Source: Novosphingobium percolationis (GTDB taxonomy: Bacteria; Pseudomonadota; Alphaproteobacteria; Sphingomonadales; Sphingomonadaceae). Taken from it: 64,000 nt of DNA. The notes beneath the pieces were generated by a model. It searched no databases. It was not told the origin of the DNA and saw nothing but the letters and a program-made list of their open reading frames with translations. The position numbers were made by a program, and so were the translations under genes. The stretch spans positions 434,001-498,000 of the forward strand of contig NZ_JAILYM010000001.1 in NCBI RefSeq assembly GCF_020179425.1. Direction: 5' to 3'. This document shows, piece after piece, positions 27,925 to 35,410 of this stretch (the first letter of the stretch is position 1; every line of letters begins with the position of its first letter).

Positions 27925-28634
27925 TCTATCGCACGCGCCTGCCGGTACGGATCTGGCACTGGCTGAACGCCTTGAGCGTGTTCGTGATGCTGATGAGCGG
28001 GATGATGATCCTCAACGCCCATCCCTGGCTCTACTGGGGCAAGTTCGGCGCCAATCCCGACCATGCCTGGCTGGAAATCCCCAACTTCCCCGGCAGCGAC
28101 GTGCCCTTCCCGCCGCTGCTGACGATCCCCAGCCGCTACGACCTTGCGGCCGCGCGCCAGTGGCATTTCTTCTTCGCGTGGGTGCTGGCGGCAAGCCTTG
28201 TCGCCTTTCTGGTCTACGCCGTCACGTCACGCCACCTTGTGCGCGATCTCTGGCTGCGGCGCGAGGAGCGATCGCCCGGCCACCTGTGGCGCGATATCAA
28301 GGCGCACGCGGCCTTGCGCTTCCCCACCGGAGACGCCGCGCGCGCCTACAACCCCTTGCAGAAGCTCGCCTATCTCGGCGTCCTGCTCGTGCTGTTGCCG
28401 CTGGTGGTGCTGACCGGCCTGACGATGAGCCCGGCGCTCAACGCCGCGTTTCCGGTTCTGCTCGACCTGTTCGGCGGGCGGCAATCGGCGCGGTCGATCC
28501 ATTTCCTCTGCGCCAGCGGGCTCGCCCTGTTCATCGCGGCACATCTGGCGATGGTGCTGCTGGCCGGACCGCTCAACGAACTGCGCTCGATGGTGACGGG
28601 GTGGTACAGGTTGCCAATGGAGAAGCGGCCATGA
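27906..28634 (+). CDS. Cytochrome b561-like membrane protein
   Basis: A 242-residue integral membrane protein with four predicted helices and the N-terminal RLPVRIWHWLNALSVFVML seen in prokaryotic b-type cytochromes. His residues in helices (HW near residue 18, WHFFFAW, SIHFLCASG, AAHLAMV) are likely heme ligands. It probably passes electrons from the quinone pool to the periplasmic molybdoprotein encoded next (inference from gene pairing). The ATG at 27906 lies inside the end of crtB, so it is coupled to that operon. Confidence 0.85.
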   Translation: MDHAALIYRTRLPVRIWHWLNALSVFVMLMSGMMILNAHPWLYWGKFGANPDHAWLEIPNFPGSDVPFPPLLTIPSRYDLAAARQWHFFFAWVLAASLVAFLVYAVTSRHLVRDLWLRREERSPGHLWRDIKAHAALRFPTGDAARAYNPLQKLAYLGVLLVLLPLVVLTGLTMSPALNAAFPVLLDLFGGRQSARSIHFLCASGLALFIAAHLAMVLLAGPLNELRSMVTGWYRLPMEKRP

Positions 28635-29380
28635 CGATCCTCACCCGCCGCAATGCTCTGGTCGGTGGCGCGGGGCTGATGCTCGCCGGGTGCGACCGCA
28701 TCGTCGCATCGCCCACGGTGAGGAAGGTGCTGACGCTGGGCGAGAAGGCGACGATGAGCGCGCAACGTCTCGTTACGGACCGCAACGCGCTCGCGCCCGA
28801 GTTTACGCGCGCCGATCTGTCGCCCAGCTTCCGGGTCAACGGCACCCGCGCGCCGGGATCAGCGGATTATCAGCGCCACGCAGCCGAAAACTTTGCGAAC
28901 TGGCGACTTGCCGTGGGCGGCATGGTCGCACATCCGTTGTCGCTGAGCCACGCACAACTGCGCGCCATGCCCGCGCGTAGCCAGATCACCCGCCACGATT
29001 GCGTCGAAGGCTGGAGCGCGATCGGCGAATGGACCGGCGTGCCGCTCGCGCTTGTGCTGCGCCATGCCGGGCTTTCGGCAAACGCGCGTTACGTGGTGTT
29101 CCATTGCGCCGACGACTATGCGGGCAAGCCCTATTACGAGAGCATCGACATGGTCGACGCCTTCCACCCGCAAACAATCCTGGCCCACACCATGAACCGC
29201 CAGCCACTGTCAGTTGGCCACGGCGCCCCCTTGCGGCTGCGGGTCGAGCGGCAGCTGGGCTACAAGCAGGCCAAATACGTCATGCGGATCGAAGCGGTCG
29301 CCAGCCTTGCGGGCATCCACGGCGGCGGCGGCGGATACTGGGAAGATCACCGCGGCTATCAGTGGTACGCGGGGATCTGA
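28631..29380 (+). CDS. Tat-exported molybdopterin lipoprotein (sulfite-oxidase fold)
   Basis: A 249-residue oxidoreductase. The N-terminus has twin Arg (TRRNALVGG) and a lipobox LAGC at Cys21, so it is probably exported folded via Tat and lipidated. The molybdenum ligand is likely Cys124 in RHDCVEGWSAIGEW; VVFHCADDY and HGAPLRLRVERQLGYK are further sulfite-oxidase-fold motifs. It overlaps the cytochrome gene (ATGA). The substrate is unknown: it could act on sulfite, methionine sulfoxide as in MsrP, or an unrelated compound. Confidence 0.86.
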   Translation: MTILTRRNALVGGAGLMLAGCDRIVASPTVRKVLTLGEKATMSAQRLVTDRNALAPEFTRADLSPSFRVNGTRAPGSADYQRHAAENFANWRLAVGGMVAHPLSLSHAQLRAMPARSQITRHDCVEGWSAIGEWTGVPLALVLRHAGLSANARYVVFHCADDYAGKPYYESIDMVDAFHPQTILAHTMNRQPLSVGHGAPLRLRVERQLGYKQAKYVMRIEAVASLAGIHGGGGGYWEDHRGYQWYAGI

Positions 29381-29408
29381 GCCCGCCGTCCTCGCCCGCA
29401 GCGTAACG

Positions 29409-30437
29409 TCACACCTTCACCAGCCCGAGGTCGATCAGGCTGCGCGCAGTCTCGATGATCGTGTCCTCCGCCGGATGCATGGTCCAGCCGACGCGCCGTT
29501 CCGCATGGGCGGAACTCGCCGCGCGGACCTTGCCGAGTTCGGTCGACACCTGCTTGAGCGCCGAGCTGAACGGCGCGCCGAGTTTCACCACGAAATTGGG
29601 CAGCCGCCGCGTCGGCACCTTGCGCGCCTCGTGCCCCAGCCGCCGCTTGAGGATGGCGGCGATCTCGGAAAAGGTCAGGAACGGCCCCGAGGCGAGGAAG
29701 CGTTCGCCCGCCAGCCCCGGCTCGGTCAGCGCGCGCACGTGCAGGTCCGCAACGTCACGCACGTCGACGATGCCGAAGCCGACATCGGGCAGCGCGGGAA
29801 TCGCGCCTTCGAGCAGTTGCTTGACCAGTTCGATCGAGGTCGAAAGATCGCCGCTCGTCACCGGCCCGAGCACCGCCACGGGGTTGACCGAAACGAACTC
29901 CATGCCCGCGCCTTCCGCCGCGATCCAGTCGCGGGCGGCGCGTTCGGCCACGGTCTTGCTGCGCATGTAGGGCGGCACGGCGGGGTTCTCCAGCACGGTC
30001 CAGTCACCCTCGGCAAAGACCTTGCCCGCCACGTAACGATGCGGCGGATGGCCATAGCCCACCGCGGCGAACGAGGAGGTCAGCACAAAGCGCGTCACCC
30101 CCGCCTTCTTCGCCGCGCGAAGGGCGCGCAGCGCACCGTCGCGCGCGGGCCCGACCAGCTCTTCGGGGTCCTTGGGCACGTGCAGCGGAAACGGGGAGGC
30201 CACGTGCGCCACATGGCTGCATCCCGCCGCCGCCTCGTCCCAGCCCGCGTCGGAGGTCAGGTCGGCGGCAAAGAACTTCAGCGTTTCGGGCGTTCCGCCC
30301 AGCAAGGGCCGCAGTTCCGCCTCACGCGCAAGGCTGCGCACGGTGGTGTTCACGTGCCAGCCCGCGTCGAGCAGCTGGCGGATCAGGAAGCCGGCAATGT
30401 AGCCGCTGCCGCCGGTGACAAGAACGGTTCCGTTCAT
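29409..30437 (-). CDS. NAD(P)-dependent epimerase/reductase (extended SDR)
   Basis: A 342-residue extended short-chain dehydrogenase close to dihydroflavonol-4-reductase and 3-beta-hydroxysteroid-type enzymes. NAD(P)-binding TGGSGYIAGFLI at the N-terminus and catalytic YMRSK (YxxxK) are clear; SVNPVAVLGP is the conserved proline segment. The substrate is not known. Third gene of a minus-strand group with a classical SDR and glutathione reductase; 14 bases after the former. Confidence 0.85.
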   Translation of the reverse strand: MNGTVLVTGGSGYIAGFLIRQLLDAGWHVNTTVRSLAREAELRPLLGGTPETLKFFAADLTSDAGWDEAAAGCSHVAHVASPFPLHVPKDPEELVGPARDGALRALRAAKKAGVTRFVLTSSFAAVGYGHPPHRYVAGKVFAEGDWTVLENPAVPPYMRSKTVAERAARDWIAAEGAGMEFVSVNPVAVLGPVTSGDLSTSIELVKQLLEGAIPALPDVGFGIVDVRDVADLHVRALTEPGLAGERFLASGPFLTFSEIAAILKRRLGHEARKVPTRRLPNFVVKLGAPFSSALKQVSTELGKVRAASSAHAERRVGWTMHPAEDTIIETARSLIDLGLVKV

Positions 30438-30451
30438 CGGATTGCTCCCTT

Positions 30452-31174
30452 TCAGAATGCCAGCATGAGGCGGCGCGCGAGCGCGGGCGACAGCGAATAG
30501 ACCAGACGCAGGAACTTCACCTGCCCGACGTTGGCCTCGTCGGCGTTGCGCTGCATCGCGGTGACGATCTCGGCGGCGCAGGCCTCGGGCGACAGCTTCT
30601 TCATGTGGAGCTCGGTGGTCATCGCGGTTTCCACGACCGGCGGCAGCACTTCCAGCACGTGGATGCGGGTGGCCTTCAGCTGTTCGCGCAGCGCGATGGT
30701 GTAGCTGCGCAGCGCCGCCTTGGTGGCGCAGTAGATCGCGCTGGCCGTGTTGGGCGCGATGGCCAGGCCCGAGGTGACGTTGACGATCATTGCCTCCGGC
30801 CGCGCGCGCAGGGTTTCCATCAGCCCGGCAATCAGCCGGATGGGCGCGTGGACGTTGAGCTGCAGGGTGCGTTCGTCCGCCGCCGCATCGGGCATGGCGG
30901 CGCGATAGTCGTGCGCCGCGCCCATTCCGGCGTTGTTGACCAGCACGTCGATCGGACGACCTGCCACTTGCGCGAGCAGACCGGCAACGCCTCCGCTGGT
31001 GGCGAGATCGGCGGAGATCACCTCGAACCCTTCGCCGCGCGCCGCTTCGATGCGGTCAGGCGTGCGTCCCGTAACGATCACCTCGGCCCCCTTGCCCCGC
31101 AATTGCCGCGCCAGCCGCAATCCGATGCCGTCGGTGCCGCCGGTCAGCAATACCAGCTTGCCGTTCAGGTCCAT
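30452..31174 (-). CDS. Short-chain dehydrogenase/reductase (DltE-like)
   Basis: Classical SDR of 240 residues: cofactor motif TGGTDGIGLRLA, NNAG in VLVNNAGMG, catalytic YCATK. The C-terminal part (ACAAEIVTAMQRN) resembles the DltE/YqjQ group, probably acting on lipid-like or sugar substrates. Its ribosome-binding sequence is locked in a perfect hairpin (see the regulatory entry), so translation may be conditional. Confidence 0.85.
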   Translation of the reverse strand: MDLNGKLVLLTGGTDGIGLRLARQLRGKGAEVIVTGRTPDRIEAARGEGFEVISADLATSGGVAGLLAQVAGRPIDVLVNNAGMGAAHDYRAAMPDAAADERTLQLNVHAPIRLIAGLMETLRARPEAMIVNVTSGLAIAPNTASAIYCATKAALRSYTIALREQLKATRIHVLEVLPPVVETAMTTELHMKKLSPEACAAEIVTAMQRNADEANVGQVKFLRLVYSLSPALARRLMLAF

Positions 31175-31180
31175 GTCTCA

Positions 31181-31208
31181 TCTCCCCCGCTTGTCGTTGC
31201 GGGGGAGA
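31181..31208 (-). promoter_or_regulatory. Hairpin that hides the ribosome-binding site of the SDR gene
   Basis: On the minus strand TCTCCCCCGC and GCGGGGGAGA form a perfect 10-base stem with an 8-base loop. The 3' arm carries the GGGGGAGA ribosome-binding sequence, six bases before the ATG at 31174. Such a strong stem should block initiation unless it is melted or bound. Confidence 0.55.
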
Positions 31209-31217
31209 CTATCACAT

Positions 31218-31236
31218 AAGTTGCATTCCGCAACTT
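31218..31236 (-). terminator. Weak hairpin at the gor stop codon
   Basis: AAGTTGC and GCAACTT form a 7-base stem around five bases, starting at the gor stop codon. There is no U-run, so it may be a processing or attenuating hairpin between gor and the SDR gene rather than a full terminator. Confidence 0.35.
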
Positions 31237-32594
31237 TATTTGAGGAGGACCAGTTCCTCGGCCATCGACGGATGCAGCGCCACGGTATCGTCGAACGCTG
31301 CCTTGGTCAGCCCGGCCTTCACGGCAATGGCCGCTGCCTGCAGGATTTCGGGCGCTTCCGGCCCGATCATGTGGATGCCCAGCACGCGGTCGGTGTTGGC
31401 ATCGACCACCATCTTGTACAGCCCCCGCTCGGGCCGGTGCCCGAAGATGTTCTTCATCGGGCGGAAGTCCGACGAATAGACCTTCACCGCGCCATACTGG
31501 TTGCGCGCCTGCCCTTCGGTGAGGCCGACAGCGGCCAGCGGCGGCTGCGAGAACACCGCGCTGGGGATGCAATCGTAGCTGATCGACACGTCCTTGCCGC
31601 CGAACACGCGGTCGGCAAAGGCATGGCCCTCGCGGATGGCGATGGGCGTCAGCTGCACGCGGTCCGTCACGTCACCGACCGCATAGATGCTGTCGCACGT
31701 GGTGCGGTTGAAGGCGTCGACCTTGATCTCGCCGCGCTCGCCAAGCTCCACCCCGGCGTTTTCAAGGCCAAGCCCGTCGACCTTGGGACGGCGCCCGGTG
31801 GCGACAAGGATCACGTCGGCCACCAGTGGATCGGGCTGGTTCTTGAGGTACGCTTCGAGGCAGCCGTCCTCGCGCTTCACCACCTTCTCGAACGGGCAGT
31901 TGAACTTGTATTCGATGCCGCGCGCCATGGTGATCTGGAGCAGGCGGTCGCGCAGGGCCTCGTCATAGCCGCGCAGCAGCGTCTCGCTGCGGTTGACCAC
32001 CGTTACGTGACTGCCCAGCGCGTTGAAGATGCCGGCAAATTCCATCGCGATGTAGCCCGCGCCTGCGATCACCACCTTCTTCGGCAGTTCGGGCAGGTGG
32101 AACACCTCGTTCGAGGTGATGCAATGTTCCGCGCCTTCGAAGTCCGGCGTCACGGGCCAGGCCCCGGTGGCGATCAGGATGACCTTGGCGGTGATCTCGC
32201 GCCCACTGTCGGCCAGCCGCACCGAATGCGGCCCGGTGATCTCGGCGCGTTCGAGGAAACGCTCGACCTTGTTGTTTTCCAGCGTCGATGTGTAGGCCGC
32301 GTTCAGCCGGTCGACGTCCTTGTTCACCGCATCGCGCAGGGTCGGCCAGTCGAAGCGCATCCCCTCGACCGTCCAGCCATAGTTGGCCGCATCCTGCAGT
32401 TCCTCGGCGAAGTGCGAACCGTAGACCAGCAGCTTCTTGGGCACGCAGCCGCGGATGACGCAGGTGCCGCCGACGCGGAACTCCTCGGCCACGGCCACGC
32501 GCGCGCCGTGGCTCGACGCGATCCGGCTGGCGCGCACCCCGCCCGAACCTGCGCCGATGACGAAAAGGTCGTAGTCGTAGTCCTGCTCGGCCAT
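31236..32594 (-). CDS. gor: Glutathione-disulfide reductase
   Basis: NADPH-dependent flavoenzyme of 452 residues that reduces glutathione disulfide. FAD motif GAGSGGVRAS at residue 14, the redox-active pair Cys45/Cys50 in GGTCVIRGCVPK, NADPH-binding region around GAGYIAMEFAG, and the C-terminal active-site HPSMAEELV with the catalytic His are all present. The ATG at 32594 begins the conserved N-terminus; the frame extends to 32720 without homology-like sequence. Head of the gor-SDR-reductase group. Confidence 0.95.
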   Translation of the reverse strand: MAEQDYDYDLFVIGAGSGGVRASRIASSHGARVAVAEEFRVGGTCVIRGCVPKKLLVYGSHFAEELQDAANYGWTVEGMRFDWPTLRDAVNKDVDRLNAAYTSTLENNKVERFLERAEITGPHSVRLADSGREITAKVILIATGAWPVTPDFEGAEHCITSNEVFHLPELPKKVVIAGAGYIAMEFAGIFNALGSHVTVVNRSETLLRGYDEALRDRLLQITMARGIEYKFNCPFEKVVKREDGCLEAYLKNQPDPLVADVILVATGRRPKVDGLGLENAGVELGERGEIKVDAFNRTTCDSIYAVGDVTDRVQLTPIAIREGHAFADRVFGGKDVSISYDCIPSAVFSQPPLAAVGLTEGQARNQYGAVKVYSSDFRPMKNIFGHRPERGLYKMVVDANTDRVLGIHMIGPEAPEILQAAAIAVKAGLTKAAFDDTVALHPSMAEELVLLK

Positions 32595-32744
32595 GAAATG
32601 CTCCTTTGCGGCGCATATGGGGCGGACGGGGGGCGGTTGCCAAGGGAGAAGCGCGGGAACCGGCCTGCCCCAAGAGGTGGGGCCATATTCGAACGGCGGT
32701 TTGCGCCCACTTGCAGACATTCCGTCGCCGAGCCATCGTGCCTC

Positions 32745-33194
32745 ATGCTTGAAGACGACCTAGCGCAGCTACGGCGGGTGATCGCACGCGGTGCAGCAGC
32801 CCGCGACATCGATGCTGCCCTTAAGCCAATCGGCTCTGTCGGGGATCCGAGAACAATAGCGCCACTTCTGCTCATGTTGACCGATGACGTGGAAGATGAG
32901 GGTCTATGGTCACTGGTCCACGCTGCCGAGCATTTTGATGACGCAACGTATATCAGGCACTTCCTTGCCGCCTTGTCCGGCGTGGTGGCTGGTTCAAGCC
33001 GTTGGGCATCAATACTTTTGATGCGGATACTGAACTCCGAGGCATCCCGAGCGGAGTTGATACGCCAAGTTCGGATAGCACCTGTTGATACGCGCAAGGC
33101 TGCCGCCTTGCTCTGCGGTGCGATCAACGAACGAGACGCGCGGTTCTTAGCGAAGACGACTAGCGTTTTGCTCGCTGCGTCGAACGACCGCTAA
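32745..33194 (+). CDS. Orphan immunity protein, Imm30-like
   Basis: A 149-residue, mostly helical cytoplasmic protein. The segment LWSLVHAAEHFDDATYI, followed by SSRWASILLMRILNSE, and the C-terminal INERDARFLAKTTSVLLAA match my recollection of the Imm30 family that protects against polymorphic toxins. No toxin gene is nearby. The base composition is clearly less GC-rich than neighbours, with codons such as CTA, ATA and TTG, suggesting transfer. It lies in a non-core patch between gor and pgi. The family call is tentative. Confidence 0.6.
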   Translation: MLEDDLAQLRRVIARGAAARDIDAALKPIGSVGDPRTIAPLLLMLTDDVEDEGLWSLVHAAEHFDDATYIRHFLAALSGVVAGSSRWASILLMRILNSEASRAELIRQVRIAPVDTRKAAALLCGAINERDARFLAKTTSVLLAASNDR

Positions 33195-33205
33195 CCACCC
33201 AACAT

Positions 33206-33631
33206 CTACCGTCGCCCCGTGCTTGACACGGGGCTTGGCTACTTTGCGTTCTCGCTTTGCGGTGTCGCCACCGGATACCACTGGTCCCAAAGGTCCAGCC
33301 AGTCTGGATTGTCCGTCTCGATCAGCGCGAATTTCCATTCCCGGCGCCATTTCTTGACCAGTTTCTCGCGGGCAATGGCCTGTTCGATTTCCGCGTGCCG
33401 CTCGGCATAGACCAGCCTGGTCTTGCCAAAGTCCGTTACGTGGATCGAGCCACGACCTTCACGATGCTGCCATACGCGACGGATCAGATCGGAGGTGACA
33501 CCCACATACATGCCGCCTCGGTCTGGTTTGCCATGATATAGACCCAGCCGCCCTTTTCCATCACGCCAGCATGCCAAACGCGGGGGCGCAAGGGAAGCCG
33601 AGCCCCGTGTCAAGCACGGGGCGACGGGTAG
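33206..33631. mobile_element. Putative GIY-YIG cassette bounded by inverted hairpin repeats
   Basis: Two near-identical sequences of about 35 bases lie in opposite orientation at 33206-33240 and about 33595-33631. Each contains the perfect hairpin GCCCCGTG-5 bases-CACGGGGC (33214-33234 and 33602-33622) flanked by matching CTACC(C)GTC and CT(T/C)GGCT. Between them is only the broken GIY-YIG nuclease gene, whose stop codon is inside the left repeat. No target-site duplication is obvious. The arrangement resembles a nuclease-associated palindromic repeat unit; mobility is inferred. Confidence 0.6.
33239..33561 (-). pseudogene. GIY-YIG nuclease family protein, frameshifted
   Basis: A small GIY-YIG protein split by a one-base frameshift. 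Frame A starts at ATG 33561 and encodes MEKGGWVYIMANQT, the expected family start with the VYI half of the motif. It then shifts near 33521-33523 into frame B, which carries GGMYVGVTSDLIRRVWQHRE, TRLVYAE, AIAREKLVKKWRREWK and DNPDWLDLWDQW. Adding one base in the C-run restores a protein of about 107 residues. Frame B alone can be read from 33613 through the flanking repeat but lacks the normal start. A sequencing error in a short homopolymer is possible. Confidence 0.75.
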
Positions 33632-33680
33632 CTTGTCTGTCGGTCGTCCCGCTCCCCGCAGCCCGTGTCCACGCTGCGTG

Positions 33681-33716
33681 CCCCCTCTCGCAAGCCGGAG
33701 GGGGCGGGGGTGGGCA
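33681..33716. repeat. GC-rich hairpin repeat before the pgi stop
   Basis: CCCCCTC pairs with GAGGGGG (33681-33687 with 33698-33704), followed by CGGGGGTGGGC. The tail resembles the element at 21117-21209, so it is probably a second, diverged copy of the same dispersed repeat. Confidence 0.45.
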
Positions 33717-33732
33717 GCGCCGCCCCTTCAGA

Positions 33733-35253
33733 TCACCCGCCGATGCCGGCGGCCGCGAGAAGCGCCTCGGTGGAAGCGTCGAAGCCTTCGCCGCCGCCCG
33801 CGTCGATCTGCTTGGCGATCGCCTTGCCCAGCTCGACGCCGAACTGGTCGAAGGGATTGATCCCCAGCAGCATCGCCGAAACGAAAGTGCGGTGTTCGTG
33901 GAACGCGATCAGCGCGCCCAGCGTGCCGGGCGTCAGGTCGTCGCACAGGATCGTCGCCGAAGGACGGTCGCCCGGATAGGCGCGCGCGCCGTCCTCGGAC
34001 GCCTTGCCCGCCATCAGCGCCGCGCCTTGCGCAAAGCAGTTCGACAGCAGGATCTGGTGGTGCAGCGGATCGAGATCGTGGCCCGGCACCTTCACCGCGA
34101 GAAAATCGACCGGGATCAGGTGCGTGCCCTGGTGCAGCAGCTGGAACACGGCGTGCTGCGCATCGGTGCCCACGCCGCCCCAGGTGATCGGGGCGGACGG
34201 GCGTTCCAGCGGCTCGCCATTCGCGGTCACGCGCTTGCCGTTCGATTCCATCTCCAGCTGCTGGAGATAGTCGGGCAGCAGCGCGAGGCGTTCGTCATAG
34301 GCGAAGACGGCGCGCGTCTGGCAGCGGCGCGCTTGCGTGTAATAGAGGTCGGCAAAGGCCGCGCGCACCACCACGTTCGCATCGAACGGCGCTTCGATAA
34401 AGTGCGTGTCGATCGCGGCGGCACCGTCGAGGAATTCGGCGAAGGCGTCCGATCCCAGCGCCAGCGCGACCGGAAACCCGATCGAGGACCACAGCGAATA
34501 GCGCCCGCCTACGGTCTCGCTGAACGGCAGCACGCGGGTTTCGTCGATGCCCCATTCCACGGCCTTGTCCGGGCTGGCGGTCAGCGCCACGACCCGGCCA
34601 TAGGGGTCGGCGACGCCGCCCTGCCGCAGCCATTCCAGCGCCGAAGCGGCGTTGGTCATGGTCTCGGTGGTGGTGAAGGTCTTGGACGCGAGTGCAATCA
34701 TCGTGGTTTCGGGATCGCACTGCTTCATCGCCGCTTCCAGCGCGCAACCGTCGATGTTCGAGACGACATGGACCGCGACCTTGGCATCTTCGCGCGCCAG
34801 CGCGTCGATCGCCAGCGCCGGGCCGAGCGCCGAACCGCCGATGCCGATGTGGATCAGGCTTTTCACCTCGCCCAGCAGACCTTCGTGGATCGCGTCGACC
34901 AGCCCCTTCATGCGCGCGTGCAGCGCTTCGGCCTCGACCACGGCGGTCGGCGAGCCGATACCGCGCTCGGCGCTGTGTTCGGCGGCGCGGCCTTCGGTGT
35001 TGTTGATCGGCTCGCCCGCGAACAGGGCGTCGCGCTTGGCTTCGAAGCCCATGGTGGCGGCGATGCGCGCCAGAACGGCTTCGACCGCAGGCGTCAGGTG
35101 GGTCTTGGCCCAGTCGAACCGAATCGGGCCGCCGGGAATCTCCAGCTCCGTGCAGTAGCGCGCGAGGCGATCATCGCCTTGAAAAAGCGCGGAAAGCGTG
35201 GGGGCATCGAGGCTCTCGAGTTCGCGCCAGAGCGCCTGGGCCGGGTCCGCCAT
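33733..35253 (-). CDS. pgi: Glucose-6-phosphate isomerase
   Basis: Interconverts glucose 6-phosphate and fructose 6-phosphate; 506 residues. Conserved pieces include IHIGIGGSALGP, the signature GGRYSLWSSIGFPVAL, and the C-terminal INPFDQFGVELGK. The ATG at 35253 begins MADPAQALW; the frame remains open to 35613 across the intergenic region before lepB but without homology. It is transcribed divergently from lepB. Confidence 0.95.
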   Translation of the reverse strand: MADPAQALWRELESLDAPTLSALFQGDDRLARYCTELEIPGGPIRFDWAKTHLTPAVEAVLARIAATMGFEAKRDALFAGEPINNTEGRAAEHSAERGIGSPTAVVEAEALHARMKGLVDAIHEGLLGEVKSLIHIGIGGSALGPALAIDALAREDAKVAVHVVSNIDGCALEAAMKQCDPETTMIALASKTFTTTETMTNAASALEWLRQGGVADPYGRVVALTASPDKAVEWGIDETRVLPFSETVGGRYSLWSSIGFPVALALGSDAFAEFLDGAAAIDTHFIEAPFDANVVVRAAFADLYYTQARRCQTRAVFAYDERLALLPDYLQQLEMESNGKRVTANGEPLERPSAPITWGGVGTDAQHAVFQLLHQGTHLIPVDFLAVKVPGHDLDPLHHQILLSNCFAQGAALMAGKASEDGARAYPGDRPSATILCDDLTPGTLGALIAFHEHRTFVSAMLLGINPFDQFGVELGKAIAKQIDAGGGEGFDASTEALLAAAGIGG

Positions 35254-35410
35254 CTGTCTTGTCCTTTCGCAACTGCGGTATTCGCCCCTCAATGCCCGCT
35301 CGGGCTTCGTCCGCCAAGCACCGCCGTTCATCGATGGGGCCTGTGCGAAATCGTATTTTGTGGGCAGGTCGGGCCACGAATCCCGCTTGACGTAGGCAAG
35401 GCCCCTCCAC

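Noticed and set aside
30933..32744. Upstream part of a 753-residue plus-strand frame ending in the Imm30-like gene
   Set aside because: This part is antisense to the SDR and glutathione reductase genes; only the section from ATG 32745 looks like protein.
31000..34000. Prophage or full genomic island
   Set aside because: Only small accessory pieces are present; no integrase, capsid, replication or conjugation genes.
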